Origin: an uncultured Campylobacterales bacterium
GTDB taxonomy: Bacteria; Campylobacterota; Campylobacteria; Campylobacterales; Sulfurimonadaceae
Direction: 5' to 3'
Assembly (NCBI GenBank): GCA_903892995.1
Contig: CAITKP010000092.1
Location: 100,609 to 164,608, forward strand
Length of the DNA: 64,000 nucleotides
The position numbers and the translations under genes are program-made. Numbering within the stretch: position 1 is the first letter of the stretch; the number at the start of each line of letters is the position of its first letter. The notes under the pieces are model-generated. The model saw only the letters and a program-made list of their open reading frames with translations. It was not told where the DNA came from and ran no database searches. Of the stretch, positions 35,680 through 43,683 are shown in pieces.

Positions 35680-37812
35680 ATGACAATTTCAAAAGAGAAT
35701 AAAAAAGTATTGTTACTCATAACAATAGCCTATCTATTTAGTGTTGCAGTTCGTTTGATCTGGGTATATCAGTTTCATGGATATGAGCCATTTATATTTA
35801 ATAGTCAATTTATGATAAACACAAATGATGGCTATGGTTTTGCAGAGGGCGCAAGAGACCTTTTAGCTGGTTTTCACCAAAATGGCGATCTCTCTCCGAT
35901 GGAGACTGCAATTTCACAGTTGACTTATTTCTTTGCAAAAATTTTGCCTCTCTCTTTAGAAACTATCATTTTTTATATGCCTGTTGCTCTTGGATCGCTT
36001 ATTGTAGTGCCGATTATTTTGATCTCTTATAGTCTTAAACGTCTTGATGTAGGTTTTATTGCTGCACTTTTAGCATCTATTGCTTGGAGTTATTATAATA
36101 GAACGATGGCTGGATATTATGATACGGATATGCTCAATATTGTTTTACCGATCTTCTTGTTGTGGTCTTTGGTGTGGGCAATCAATACAAACCACGACAA
36201 ATTTCTTTTGATAACAGCCCTAGATATCTTAGCTTATAGATGGTGGTACCCGCAAAGTATTGCGCTTGAATCTGCTTTTTTTGGCTTGATCTTGGCGTAT
36301 GCTCTGATTTTTGACAGAAAGAATCTATTTAATTTTAAACTTTTAGCAATCATGCTTTTTGCGATGCTAATGACAAGTGAACTGATCCGTTTGCCAATCG
36401 TTATGGCTCTTTATTTTATCTTTAAAAATAAAAATCTCGATAAATATGTTTACTATATTTTAGCTGCAGCCGTAGTTACATTTTTCGTGACTGGTGGTTT
36501 AGACCCGATTGTACTTCGATTGAAACTTTATATATTTAAAGATAGTGTCAATGCAACTCAAGCGGGATTAGGTCTTCACTTTTTTACAGTTATGCAAACA
36601 GTCAGAGAAGCTGGACATGTTGAATTTAGTGAGTTTGCAAGTAGAATTAGTGGATCAGTACCTGCATTTATTCTCTCAGTTGGGGGTTATATTTGGCTTT
36701 CCTATAGATATAGGGTGATGCTACTGGCTCTTCCACTTATCGGGCTTGGGTTTTTAGCAGAGAGTGGAGGACTTCGTTTTACTATCTATGCAGTCGTTCC
36801 TCTTGCATTTGGCGCGGCTTTTGTTATCGCTGAACTTGCAAATAAAATGCCGAGTCACGTTACACAGTATGCGACTCTTTTTATTGGTAGTTTTTTAGTT
36901 TTATTTCCAAATATCTTACATGTAAAGGAGTATCAGGTTCCAACTGTCTTTAACAAAGAAGAGGTTGTGATGCTTGATGATTTAAAGAAAAAAACTTCTA
37001 GAGGGGATTATGTTGTTAGTTGGTGGGATTATGGATATCCACTACGCTATTATAGCGATGTATTTACGCTCATTGATGGTGCAAAACATGAGGGTGATGT
37101 GAACTTTCCTGTGAGTTATATCTTGAGTAAACCTCAAGATGCTGCAGCAAAAATGGCAAGACTTGATGTCGAGTATGATGCAAAAGGGATAAAAATCTCA
37201 GAGGAAAACAGCAAAAAAAGTGAAGCAAATAGAACAAAAGTTTCTAGCAATATAGAAGAGATGACAAAAGCCTCTGGTTTTAAAGATACAAATGATTTTT
37301 TAACAGCTCTTGAGAGTGGGGCAAAGATCAATATGGCGAAAAAAACGAAAGATATCTATCTTTATCTGCCATACAGAATGCTCAGTATCTATCCAACGAT
37401 TACACTTTTTTCAAATCTTGATCTTATGAGTGGAAGCAGATACGCAGACCCTCTCTTTTTAATGGCGCAAGCAACAAATGAAGATGAACATTCTATCTAT
37501 CTTCAAAATGGTATTGCTATCAATAAAGCCTCTGCAAAAGTAAAGTTTGGGGATAAAGAGTTGCCAATTAACAGATTTATAAAAACTGGCTATTTACAAA
37601 ATGGAAAGCTAAGTATTGAGACAAAACAGTTGAGCTCTATGGGCGGTGTTAATGTTATTTATATGGCAAGTTATGGGCAGTTTTTGATTCTTGATGAGGC
37701 GACTTACAACTCTACTTTTATCCAGCTTTTTGTGCTTGAAAACTATGACAAAAATCTTTTTGAAGCGGTACAACTCTCGCCGTATGCGAAGATTTATAAA
37801 CTTAAGATTTAG
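35680..37812 (+). CDS. pglB: PglB-type oligosaccharyltransferase
   Basis: A 710-residue STT3/PglB enzyme that transfers a lipid-linked glycan to Asn in D/E-x-N-x-S/T sequons of periplasmic proteins. About 13 membrane helices fill the N-terminal half. The first external loop has the catalytic Asp in NTNDGYGFAEGARD (Asp50), and GYYDTDMLN gives the second acidic motif. The sequon-binding WWDYG is at about 448-452 with YPLRYYSD after it. The C-terminus YAKIYKLKI matches Campylobacter jejuni PglB closely. ATG 35680 is chosen by N-terminal comparison; ATG 35647 is the alternative. It is not next to the sugar genes at 59-64 kb. Confidence 0.95.
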   Translation: MTISKENKKVLLLITIAYLFSVAVRLIWVYQFHGYEPFIFNSQFMINTNDGYGFAEGARDLLAGFHQNGDLSPMETAISQLTYFFAKILPLSLETIIFYMPVALGSLIVVPIILISYSLKRLDVGFIAALLASIAWSYYNRTMAGYYDTDMLNIVLPIFLLWSLVWAINTNHDKFLLITALDILAYRWWYPQSIALESAFFGLILAYALIFDRKNLFNFKLLAIMLFAMLMTSELIRLPIVMALYFIFKNKNLDKYVYYILAAAVVTFFVTGGLDPIVLRLKLYIFKDSVNATQAGLGLHFFTVMQTVREAGHVEFSEFASRISGSVPAFILSVGGYIWLSYRYRVMLLALPLIGLGFLAESGGLRFTIYAVVPLAFGAAFVIAELANKMPSHVTQYATLFIGSFLVLFPNILHVKEYQVPTVFNKEEVVMLDDLKKKTSRGDYVVSWWDYGYPLRYYSDVFTLIDGAKHEGDVNFPVSYILSKPQDAAAKMARLDVEYDAKGIKISEENSKKSEANRTKVSSNIEEMTKASGFKDTNDFLTALESGAKINMAKKTKDIYLYLPYRMLSIYPTITLFSNLDLMSGSRYADPLFLMAQATNEDEHSIYLQNGIAINKASAKVKFGDKELPINRFIKTGYLQNGKLSIETKQLSSMGGVNVIYMASYGQFLILDEATYNSTFIQLFVLENYDKNLFEAVQLSPYAKIYKLKI

Positions 37813-37814
37813 AT

Positions 37815-38207
37815 ATGAAAGTAGCTGTTAAATGTGAATCTCCTCTTTTGCAAAGAAGTTTGGAGATGTTTTTAGAAAAAGATCTCAGTCCTATAAAGAG
37901 TTGCGATATTGTTGTGAGTGATCAAAAACTTGATATCGATCAAAAAACAGTTTATATCTCAAATGAGAGTGATGCAGATTTAAGTAAACCTTTTTCAAGA
38001 TCTCAACTGATTTTAGTGCTAGAAAAAGTGATGAAAGATGAAAAACAGAGTAAAAGTTTTCTTTCTATGATGGAGGAGTTAGACTCACCTGATGGTTCAA
38101 GTACACATGGTTTGGAGTTTAAATTTTTACAAGATAGGATAGAGAAATTAACACAAGAGTATCAAGAAAATCTTATCAAGACAATACGAGCATTTTATGA
38201 AAAATAA
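37815..38207 (+). CDS. Hypothetical protein with receiver-like traces
   Basis: A 130-residue cytoplasmic protein, not recognised. The first 75 residues recall a degenerate response-regulator receiver: CDIVVSDQKLD in the place of the phosphoacceptor strand and KPFSRSQLILVLEKVM in the place of the Lys-Pro end and last helix. The middle is shortened, so phosphorylation is doubtful. The C-terminal 50 residues are predicted helical. It starts 2 bases after pglB and overlaps rsmD by 11 bases. Confidence 0.6.
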   Translation: MKVAVKCESPLLQRSLEMFLEKDLSPIKSCDIVVSDQKLDIDQKTVYISNESDADLSKPFSRSQLILVLEKVMKDEKQSKSFLSMMEELDSPDGSSTHGLEFKFLQDRIEKLTQEYQENLIKTIRAFYEK

Positions 38208-38802
38208 TCAAAACCTTACAAAAAAAATAATCGCAGGAAAATACAAGGGCAAAACGCTCAAACTTCCCTCAAAAGTGACAACGCGTAGTTCCAAAGCGAT
38301 CGTTTTAGAATCTTTTTTTAACACTATCCAGTTTGGGGTGATTGATGCTGTTTTTGTTGAAGTTTTTTCAGGTAGCGGATCTGTTGGACTTGAAGCTTTG
38401 AGTAGAGGTGCAAAAAAGATTATTTTTATGGAAAAAGATAGAGAGGCTTTAAAAATCTTACATGAAAATATCGCACAAACTGATCCATCTGCATGTGAAG
38501 TGATAAGCGGTGACAGTTTTATAAATATTAAAACAGCTATTTCAAAGGTAAAAAGCTTACATGTAAAGGGTTCTTCTGATGGAAACACGTATCTTTACAT
38601 AGACCCACCTTTTTCTGTTCGTGAGGGGATGGAAGATATCTACGATAAGATGATTGCGCTCATCGCAGAGTTTCCTCACGAGCTTTGTGAGATGCTTATT
38701 ATTGAACATATGAGCACACTTGAACTACCAGAGACTATCAACCTCTTTACAAAAACAAAAACAAAAAAATTTGGAAACACCTCTTTAAGCTATTACAACT
38801 GA
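38197..38802 (+). CDS. rsmD: 16S rRNA (guanine-966-N2)-methyltransferase
   Basis: A 201-residue RsmD family methyltransferase. Features are IIAGKYKGKTLKLPS, RSSKAIVLESFFN, the SAM-binding VEVFSGSGSVGLEALSRGA and the catalytic YIDPPF. The segment VKSLHVKGSSDG between the last two, coded over a TTACATGTAA at 38557, looks like an inserted loop. It is the last gene of a run starting at 34522. The sigma54 promoter of flgI begins 4 bases after the stop. Confidence 0.9.
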   Translation: MKNNQNLTKKIIAGKYKGKTLKLPSKVTTRSSKAIVLESFFNTIQFGVIDAVFVEVFSGSGSVGLEALSRGAKKIIFMEKDREALKILHENIAQTDPSACEVISGDSFINIKTAISKVKSLHVKGSSDGNTYLYIDPPFSVREGMEDIYDKMIALIAEFPHELCEMLIIEHMSTLELPETINLFTKTKTKKFGNTSLSYYN

Positions 38803-38805
38803 TTT

Positions 38806-38821
38806 TGGAACACATCTTGCT
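38806..38821 (+). promoter_or_regulatory. Sigma54 promoter of flgI
   Basis: TGGAAC, 5 bases, TTGCT, with GG and GC separated by exactly 10 bases, against the consensus TGGCAC-N5-TTGCW. It lies about 30 bases before the flgI ATG. RpoN control of rod, ring and hook genes is established in Campylobacter and Helicobacter. Confidence 0.8.
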
Positions 38822-38850
38822 ACTTTGCTCTTAAGAAGCAAGGATGGCAG

Positions 38851-39897
38851 ATGAGATCACTTTTAATACTTTTAACTCTATCACTCACACTCAGCGCTAC
38901 TAAAATCAAAGATATCTCTTCTATTGTAGGAGTCAGAGAAAATCAGGTGATTGGTTACTCTTTGGTCGTTGGTTTGAAAAAGACTGGAGATGGTACAACT
39001 TCAAAATTTACTCTTCAATCGATCGCAAATATGTTAAAAGCGATGAATATCGATATGAATCCTGCAGATATTAAATCTAAAAATGTCGCTGCTGTTGTAG
39101 TGACTGCAAATCTAGGTGCTTTTACAAGACAAGGCGATAAGCTTGATGTAACAGTTTCTTCTATTGGAGATGCACAATCCCTTCAAGGCGGAACACTTTT
39201 AATGACACCTCTAAAAGGAGTCGATGGCAAGATCTATGCACTTGCACAAGGCCCTATCAGTATTGGCGGAAAAAATGAGCGTGGTGCAGGTGCAGACTCG
39301 CATCCAACTGCTGGTCTTGTTTATGGCGGCGGTATGATTGAGCGTGAGATCGATACAGATATTTATCACCAACAATCAGCGACACTTTCTTTAAAAGAAT
39401 CAAATTTTGAAAATGCAATAGCCGTACAAAAAGCGATCAATGCAACATATAATGCCAAAGTGGCAGTAGCACTTGATCCAAGAACGATAAAACTACAATG
39501 CCCTAAAAATCAATCGATGGTTGAGTTTCTTTCTCAAGTTGAAAACTTGAATATGGATTACACGCCTGAGAGTAAAATCGTCATTAATGAAAGAACTGGA
39601 ACGATTATCGCTGGAGTTGATATAGAAGTAAAACCTGTTGTGATCACTCAAGGGGATATCACGATTAAGATTAAGCCATCACAGCAGCCTCAAACACCAG
39701 ATGGGGGCATAAAAGTTGATAATGATCTTATTGTTGGTGTCAAAGAGAATGAGGTTTATACAAAAAATGGAACAACGACAGTGGCAAATATAGTGAGATC
39801 ATTGCAAAAGCTTGGTGCAACTCCAAAAGCGATTATTTCAATCCTAGAAGCGATGAAAAGTGCGGGTTCTATTTCAGCCCAACTGGAGGTAATTTAA
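38851..39897 (+). CDS. flgI: Flagellar P-ring protein FlgI
   Basis: A 348-residue periplasmic protein forming the P ring around the flagellar rod. A cleavable signal peptide (MRSLLILLTLSLTLSAT) is followed by KIKDISSIVGVRENQVIGYSL and the conserved VVGLKKTGDGT, GGTLLMTPLKG and YALAQGPISIGG. AAGCAAGGATGGCAG precedes the ATG. It shares its stop with the start of the flgJ-like gene. Confidence 0.96.
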   Translation: MRSLLILLTLSLTLSATKIKDISSIVGVRENQVIGYSLVVGLKKTGDGTTSKFTLQSIANMLKAMNIDMNPADIKSKNVAAVVVTANLGAFTRQGDKLDVTVSSIGDAQSLQGGTLLMTPLKGVDGKIYALAQGPISIGGKNERGAGADSHPTAGLVYGGGMIEREIDTDIYHQQSATLSLKESNFENAIAVQKAINATYNAKVAVALDPRTIKLQCPKNQSMVEFLSQVENLNMDYTPESKIVINERTGTIIAGVDIEVKPVVITQGDITIKIKPSQQPQTPDGGIKVDNDLIVGVKENEVYTKNGTTTVANIVRSLQKLGATPKAIISILEAMKSAGSISAQLEVI

Positions 39898-40217
39898 TGA
39901 GTAGTATTTTGGGTTCTGCATCTATGCAGCAGGCTTTAGTAGCAAATGATCTTAATTCCACACCAAAGATCACTGCAACTAAAGATGATAAAAAGTTACG
40001 AGAGCAGACGGATGCGTTTGAATCAGTTATTATCAAAATGATGATGGATGATGCGATGAAAGATGAAAAATCACTTTTTAGTTCTCAAAATGATCCAGGA
40101 GATAAGATGTACCAATCGATGTATCGTGATGAATTAAGCAAACAAAGTGCGGGAAGTTTTGGCTTTTCACAAATGCTATATGATTTTCTTTCACAAAAGC
40201 AGTTGAAGGCTAATTAA
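39897..40217 (+). CDS. flgJ: Rod-binding protein, FlgJ N-terminal type
   Basis: A 106-residue protein equal to the N-terminal, rod-capping domain of FlgJ: LREQTDAFESVIIKMMMDDAM, FSSQNDPGDKMYQSMYRDELS and AGSFGFSQML. The muramidase domain of enterobacterial FlgJ is absent, as usual in Campylobacterota. It overlaps flgI by one base. Its stop codon TAA is also the -35 element of the sigma28 promoter for flgM. Confidence 0.9.
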   Translation: MSSILGSASMQQALVANDLNSTPKITATKDDKKLREQTDAFESVIIKMMMDDAMKDEKSLFSSQNDPGDKMYQSMYRDELSKQSAGSFGFSQMLYDFLSQKQLKAN

Positions 40218-40241
40218 AAGAAAGTTTATCTTTGCCGATCT
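40215..40241 (+). promoter_or_regulatory. Sigma28 promoter of flgM
   Basis: TAAA, 15 bases, GCCGATCT, against the FliA consensus TAAA-N15-GCCGATAA. The -35 element overlaps the flgJ stop codon. The flgM ATG is 55 bases downstream. Confidence 0.82.
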
Positions 40242-40296
40242 TGGGGTATAGATCATAAACTTAAAATAACTCTTATAAAAGAGACGAGGAATAGCG

Positions 40297-40503
40297 ATGA
40301 TATCCCAATTAAACAGTTCAGTTGGTAGAGCAGCTTATTTAGATACCAACAATGAAGTAAAAGAAAACACAAAAAAAACCCAGAAAATGAACCAAAACGC
40401 TGATATGAGTCGTGTAGATCAGTTGAAAAGTTCTATTGCATCTGGAGAGTATAAAATCGACCTCTCTACGCTTTCAAAGCGTATTGCCGATGAGTTAATG
40501 TAA
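40297..40503 (+). CDS. flgM: Anti-sigma28 factor FlgM
   Basis: A 68-residue FlgM. The C-terminal sigma-binding part is seen as RVDQLKSSIASGEYKIDLST and then LSKRIADELM. FlgM holds FliA (sigma28) inactive until the hook-basal body is complete and FlgM is exported. The N-terminal half is polar and disordered, as usual. Its sigma28 promoter makes a feedback loop. GACGAGGA precedes the ATG. Confidence 0.92.
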   Translation: MISQLNSSVGRAAYLDTNNEVKENTKKTQKMNQNADMSRVDQLKSSIASGEYKIDLSTLSKRIADELM

Positions 40504-40523
40504 GAAATTATTAGGAGTTTATG

Positions 40524-40952
40524 ATGCTGTTACACCATTTAAAAAGTGCGATCGGGGATTTAAAAGATCTTATTAGTATTACACAAACAGATATTGAAGA
40601 TATTAAAGAAGCAAAACAGACACCACAGTTTGATCGACTTCCTTTAAAAGATGAAAAGATCAAAAGTTTCGAGTCGAAAAAAGCGATGATAGATCATGAA
40701 ATATCAAAACTAATGAGTTTAAATCCACAAAAGGATCTTGCAACTTTACTCGATGGTGAACAGCATGAAGCACTAGATCAGATGCGATTAGAGCTTTCAA
40801 ACCTTAGAGTTATTAATCAGCAGTATGCAAAAATGGTTTTAACTGTAAGTTCATTTTACAATACTTTATTAGAGCGCATTGTTCCTACAGAGATGAATGG
40901 ATATCAAAGAGTAGCATCTAAAAATCCATCATTTTTGGAAATTAGAGCATAA
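40524..40952 (+). CDS. FlgN-like flagellar chaperone
   Basis: A 142-residue, almost wholly helical protein in the usual position of FlgN, between flgM and flgK. FlgN is the export chaperone for hook-associated proteins FlgK and FlgL. The C-terminal half (MRLELSNLRVINQQYAKMVL) would be the substrate-binding amphipathic helix. Sequence identity to enterobacterial FlgN is low, so context carries the call. Two ATGs are adjacent; AGGAG is better spaced for 40524 than for 40521. One base separates it from flgK. Confidence 0.75.
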   Translation: MLLHHLKSAIGDLKDLISITQTDIEDIKEAKQTPQFDRLPLKDEKIKSFESKKAMIDHEISKLMSLNPQKDLATLLDGEQHEALDQMRLELSNLRVINQQYAKMVLTVSSFYNTLLERIVPTEMNGYQRVASKNPSFLEIRA

Positions 40953-40953
40953 C

Positions 40954-42825
40954 ATGGCGTCAATATTTAACTCTCTGGCTGTTGGTTACTCTGGATTAAA
41001 TGCCGCACAAGTTGGTATTGATACAACAGGTCATAATATTAGCAATGCAAACACCGACGGATATACTCGCCAGCGTGTAATGACTCAAGCTGCTCCACCA
41101 ATCAATACAACTCCTGGTGCTGTGGGTAATGGTACACAGATTCAAGTCATAGAGCGTATTTTTAATCAATATACTTTTGATAGCTACAGTGCTGCATCAG
41201 CAGATAAACAATCTTCTGATTTTTCAAAAAATATTTTACAGCAGGTCGCTACTTATTTTCCAGAGATGGATGGTGTCGGGATTAAATCAGATTTAAGTGA
41301 ATATTATAATATGTGGCAATCTCTAGCAGATAATCCTGATAATAATGCGGTAAAAGTAGCACTTGCACAACAAGCTCAGGTTTTAACACAGCATATACAA
41401 AGTACACAGGCACAAGTGGGTTCTCTCCAAGGTCAGCTCAATGATCAATTAAAAACAAATATTGATGAAGTTAATAGAGTCGCAAAACAGATAGCAGATC
41501 TCAATGTTGCGATCGGGCAAACTGAAGCGGGTGGGATCAATAATGCAAATGATTTGAAGGATCAAAGAAATACACTAGAACTCTCACTTTCAAATCTTGT
41601 TGGTGCAAATGTATTTTCTGGTCAAATCGAATCAAACAATCATATTGATCCAAAGCTTGCAGTGCAAAATGGAAGTTACAGCATTAGCATCAATGGATTT
41701 AATATCGTTGATGGAGCTGGATACCATCCTATTACTTACGATAATAAACAGAGTAAAAATGGTATGTATGCTCTTTATTATCAGCGTCAAGATGGTGCTC
41801 AAATACCATTTACCGAAGAGATAAAAGGTGGAAGTGTCGGTGCTCTTTTAAACCTTCGAGGTTCTGCTCTTAGTTCAGCAGATGGCAAACCTACCAATGG
41901 AGTCCTTCAAGAGGTAAGTGATCAGTTAGATATGTTTGCAACTGGATTGATCCAGATGACAAATAATGTTTATGCTCAAAGTCCTGCAAGCAGTATGGAA
42001 TCAAATCAAGTGATCTCAAATCCTGCTGATACATTGACAAATTCTGGACTGGGAATTAAAAAGGGAAGTTTTGATCTTATTGTGTATGATACAAATGGGC
42101 AAGAGGTCTCAAAACGCACTATCAATATAGATGATCTCACGACATTTACATCAGGAACAAACTCTATAAAAAGTCAGATAGAAGCAAGTGTAGATGATAA
42201 TAAAGATAATAATGCCAACAATGACATTAATAGTTATTTAACACTCAGCTATGCGAATAATTCGCTTGGTATATCTCTGAAAAATTCAGGTTTAACGTCA
42301 CAAGGTTATACCTTTGCTATAAAAGATAATTTAGATTCAAACAATAGTTTCAATTCTGGAACAAACTTCGCCGGTGCGATGGGTATGAACAGATTTTTTG
42401 AGGGAACAGATGCAAGCGATATAAGTTTAGCAAGCAAACTCGCACAAGATCCTACAAAAATTTCAGCGAATACTGCGCCAACTTCAGGAAACAATGCTAT
42501 TGCAATGGATATGGTGCAGTCTCAATTTGAAAAAATAGATTTCATTCAAAAAAATAGTTATGCAACATATAATGATACTGTGTATGGTATGTTTGATACG
42601 GTAGCAACAAATGTTGGAACAAAAGCAAATGCTGCAATGGCTGTAAGTGCCACATATACTGCACGTTTTAGTGCTGCGCAACAGGAGTATGATTCTGTTT
42701 CAAAAGTAAGTATGGATGAAGAGATGACGAATCTCATCAAATACCAAACATCTTATGGTGCGTGTGCAAAGATTATAACAACAATAGATCAGATGATGAA
42801 TACACTTCTTGGCATTAAACAATAA
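40954..42825 (+). CDS. flgK: Flagellar hook-associated protein 1
   Basis: A 623-residue FlgK, which joins hook and filament. The N-terminus has FNSLAVGYSGLNAAQVGIDT and HNISNANTDGYTRQRV, and the C-terminus has DEEMTNLIKYQTSYGACAKI and a final IDQMMNTLLGIK, the two ends that form the coiled-coil core. The middle domain (about 200-540) is variable, with many Asn and Ser residues. It is the last flagellar gene of the block. Confidence 0.95.
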   Translation: MASIFNSLAVGYSGLNAAQVGIDTTGHNISNANTDGYTRQRVMTQAAPPINTTPGAVGNGTQIQVIERIFNQYTFDSYSAASADKQSSDFSKNILQQVATYFPEMDGVGIKSDLSEYYNMWQSLADNPDNNAVKVALAQQAQVLTQHIQSTQAQVGSLQGQLNDQLKTNIDEVNRVAKQIADLNVAIGQTEAGGINNANDLKDQRNTLELSLSNLVGANVFSGQIESNNHIDPKLAVQNGSYSISINGFNIVDGAGYHPITYDNKQSKNGMYALYYQRQDGAQIPFTEEIKGGSVGALLNLRGSALSSADGKPTNGVLQEVSDQLDMFATGLIQMTNNVYAQSPASSMESNQVISNPADTLTNSGLGIKKGSFDLIVYDTNGQEVSKRTINIDDLTTFTSGTNSIKSQIEASVDDNKDNNANNDINSYLTLSYANNSLGISLKNSGLTSQGYTFAIKDNLDSNNSFNSGTNFAGAMGMNRFFEGTDASDISLASKLAQDPTKISANTAPTSGNNAIAMDMVQSQFEKIDFIQKNSYATYNDTVYGMFDTVATNVGTKANAAMAVSATYTARFSAAQQEYDSVSKVSMDEEMTNLIKYQTSYGACAKIITTIDQMMNTLLGIKQ

Positions 42826-42837
42826 AGTGATCTCTAT

Positions 42838-43638
42838 TTGATTCCCTATTTTAGTATTGCAATTTTAATTTTTGTGGTGCTTTTTAGTTTTCTTGGATCT
42901 TTTTTTTATACAGTCTCTCCAACAAGCTTACATGTAAGCGCAATTTTAATGCCTCCTTCTTTAGAATACCCGCTTGGAACAGACAGGTTGGGTAGAGATC
43001 TTTTAGCTCGCCTTATCGAAGGTGGAGAGGTCTCTTTAGTGATTGGAATATTTAGCGCACTTATATCTAGTTTTATTGGTGTAATTATTGGAGCGACTGC
43101 GGGATATTTTAGAGGAAAAACAGATAGTTTTTTTGTCTTAGTCGTAGATCTTTTTTTGACCTTTCCAACCTTTTTTTTACTTTTGGCACTTGTGAGCTAT
43201 ATCAACGCATCAGTATGGATTTTAGTCTTAATAATCTCCATCACAGGTTGGATGACAACAGCGAGACTTGTGCGCAGCGAGAGCTATTCTATAAGTTCAC
43301 AGCCATTTATTAAAATACTGCGTATTGCAAATATCTCAAGAGCAAAAATTCTTTTAAAATATTATCTTCCGCTTTTAGCTCCTATCTTTTTAGTTAGTTT
43401 TACTTTTGGTGTGGGTGGTGCAATTCTTTCAGAATCTGCTTTGAGCTTTTTGGGGCTTGGGATTACTCCGCCTCAAATGAGCTGGGGAACTATTATGAGT
43501 GATGGAAAAGAGGTGATACAGATCGCTTGGTGGGTGAGTTTTTTCCCTGGACTTTTGATCTTTTTGATCACTTTTGCACTTATAAATATCTCCAATTATC
43601 TTCAAAAATTGACAAATAAAAAAGAGATTCGAGAGTGA
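42838..43638 (+). CDS. ABC transporter permease, OppC/DppC type, unpaired
   Basis: A 266-residue inner-membrane permease with five to six helices, close to OppC/DppC/YejE. It has LGTDRLGRDLLARLIEGGEVSL, GATAGYF, and the EAA loop near ARLVRSESYSISSQPFIKILR-like residues, plus GLGITPPQMSWGTI. Peptide or nickel uptake systems need an OppB-type partner, ATPases and a binding protein; none is next to it. The only possible start is TTG 42838, 12 bases after flgK, without a clear Shine-Dalgarno. A palindrome at 42928 encodes LHV in the first periplasmic loop. Confidence 0.82.
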   Translation: MIPYFSIAILIFVVLFSFLGSFFYTVSPTSLHVSAILMPPSLEYPLGTDRLGRDLLARLIEGGEVSLVIGIFSALISSFIGVIIGATAGYFRGKTDSFFVLVVDLFLTFPTFFLLLALVSYINASVWILVLIISITGWMTTARLVRSESYSISSQPFIKILRIANISRAKILLKYYLPLLAPIFLVSFTFGVGGAILSESALSFLGLGITPPQMSWGTIMSDGKEVIQIAWWVSFFPGLLIFLITFALINISNYLQKLTNKKEIRE

Positions 43639-43649
43639 TAAACATTCGG

Positions 43650-43655
43650 TATAAT
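43650..43655 (+). promoter_or_regulatory. -10 box of gdhA
   Basis: TATAAT 28 bases before the gdhA ATG, with AAAGGAAG as ribosome binding site. Confidence 0.55.
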
Positions 43656-43683
43656 AAAAATAGTTACTTAAAGGAAGTTATAG

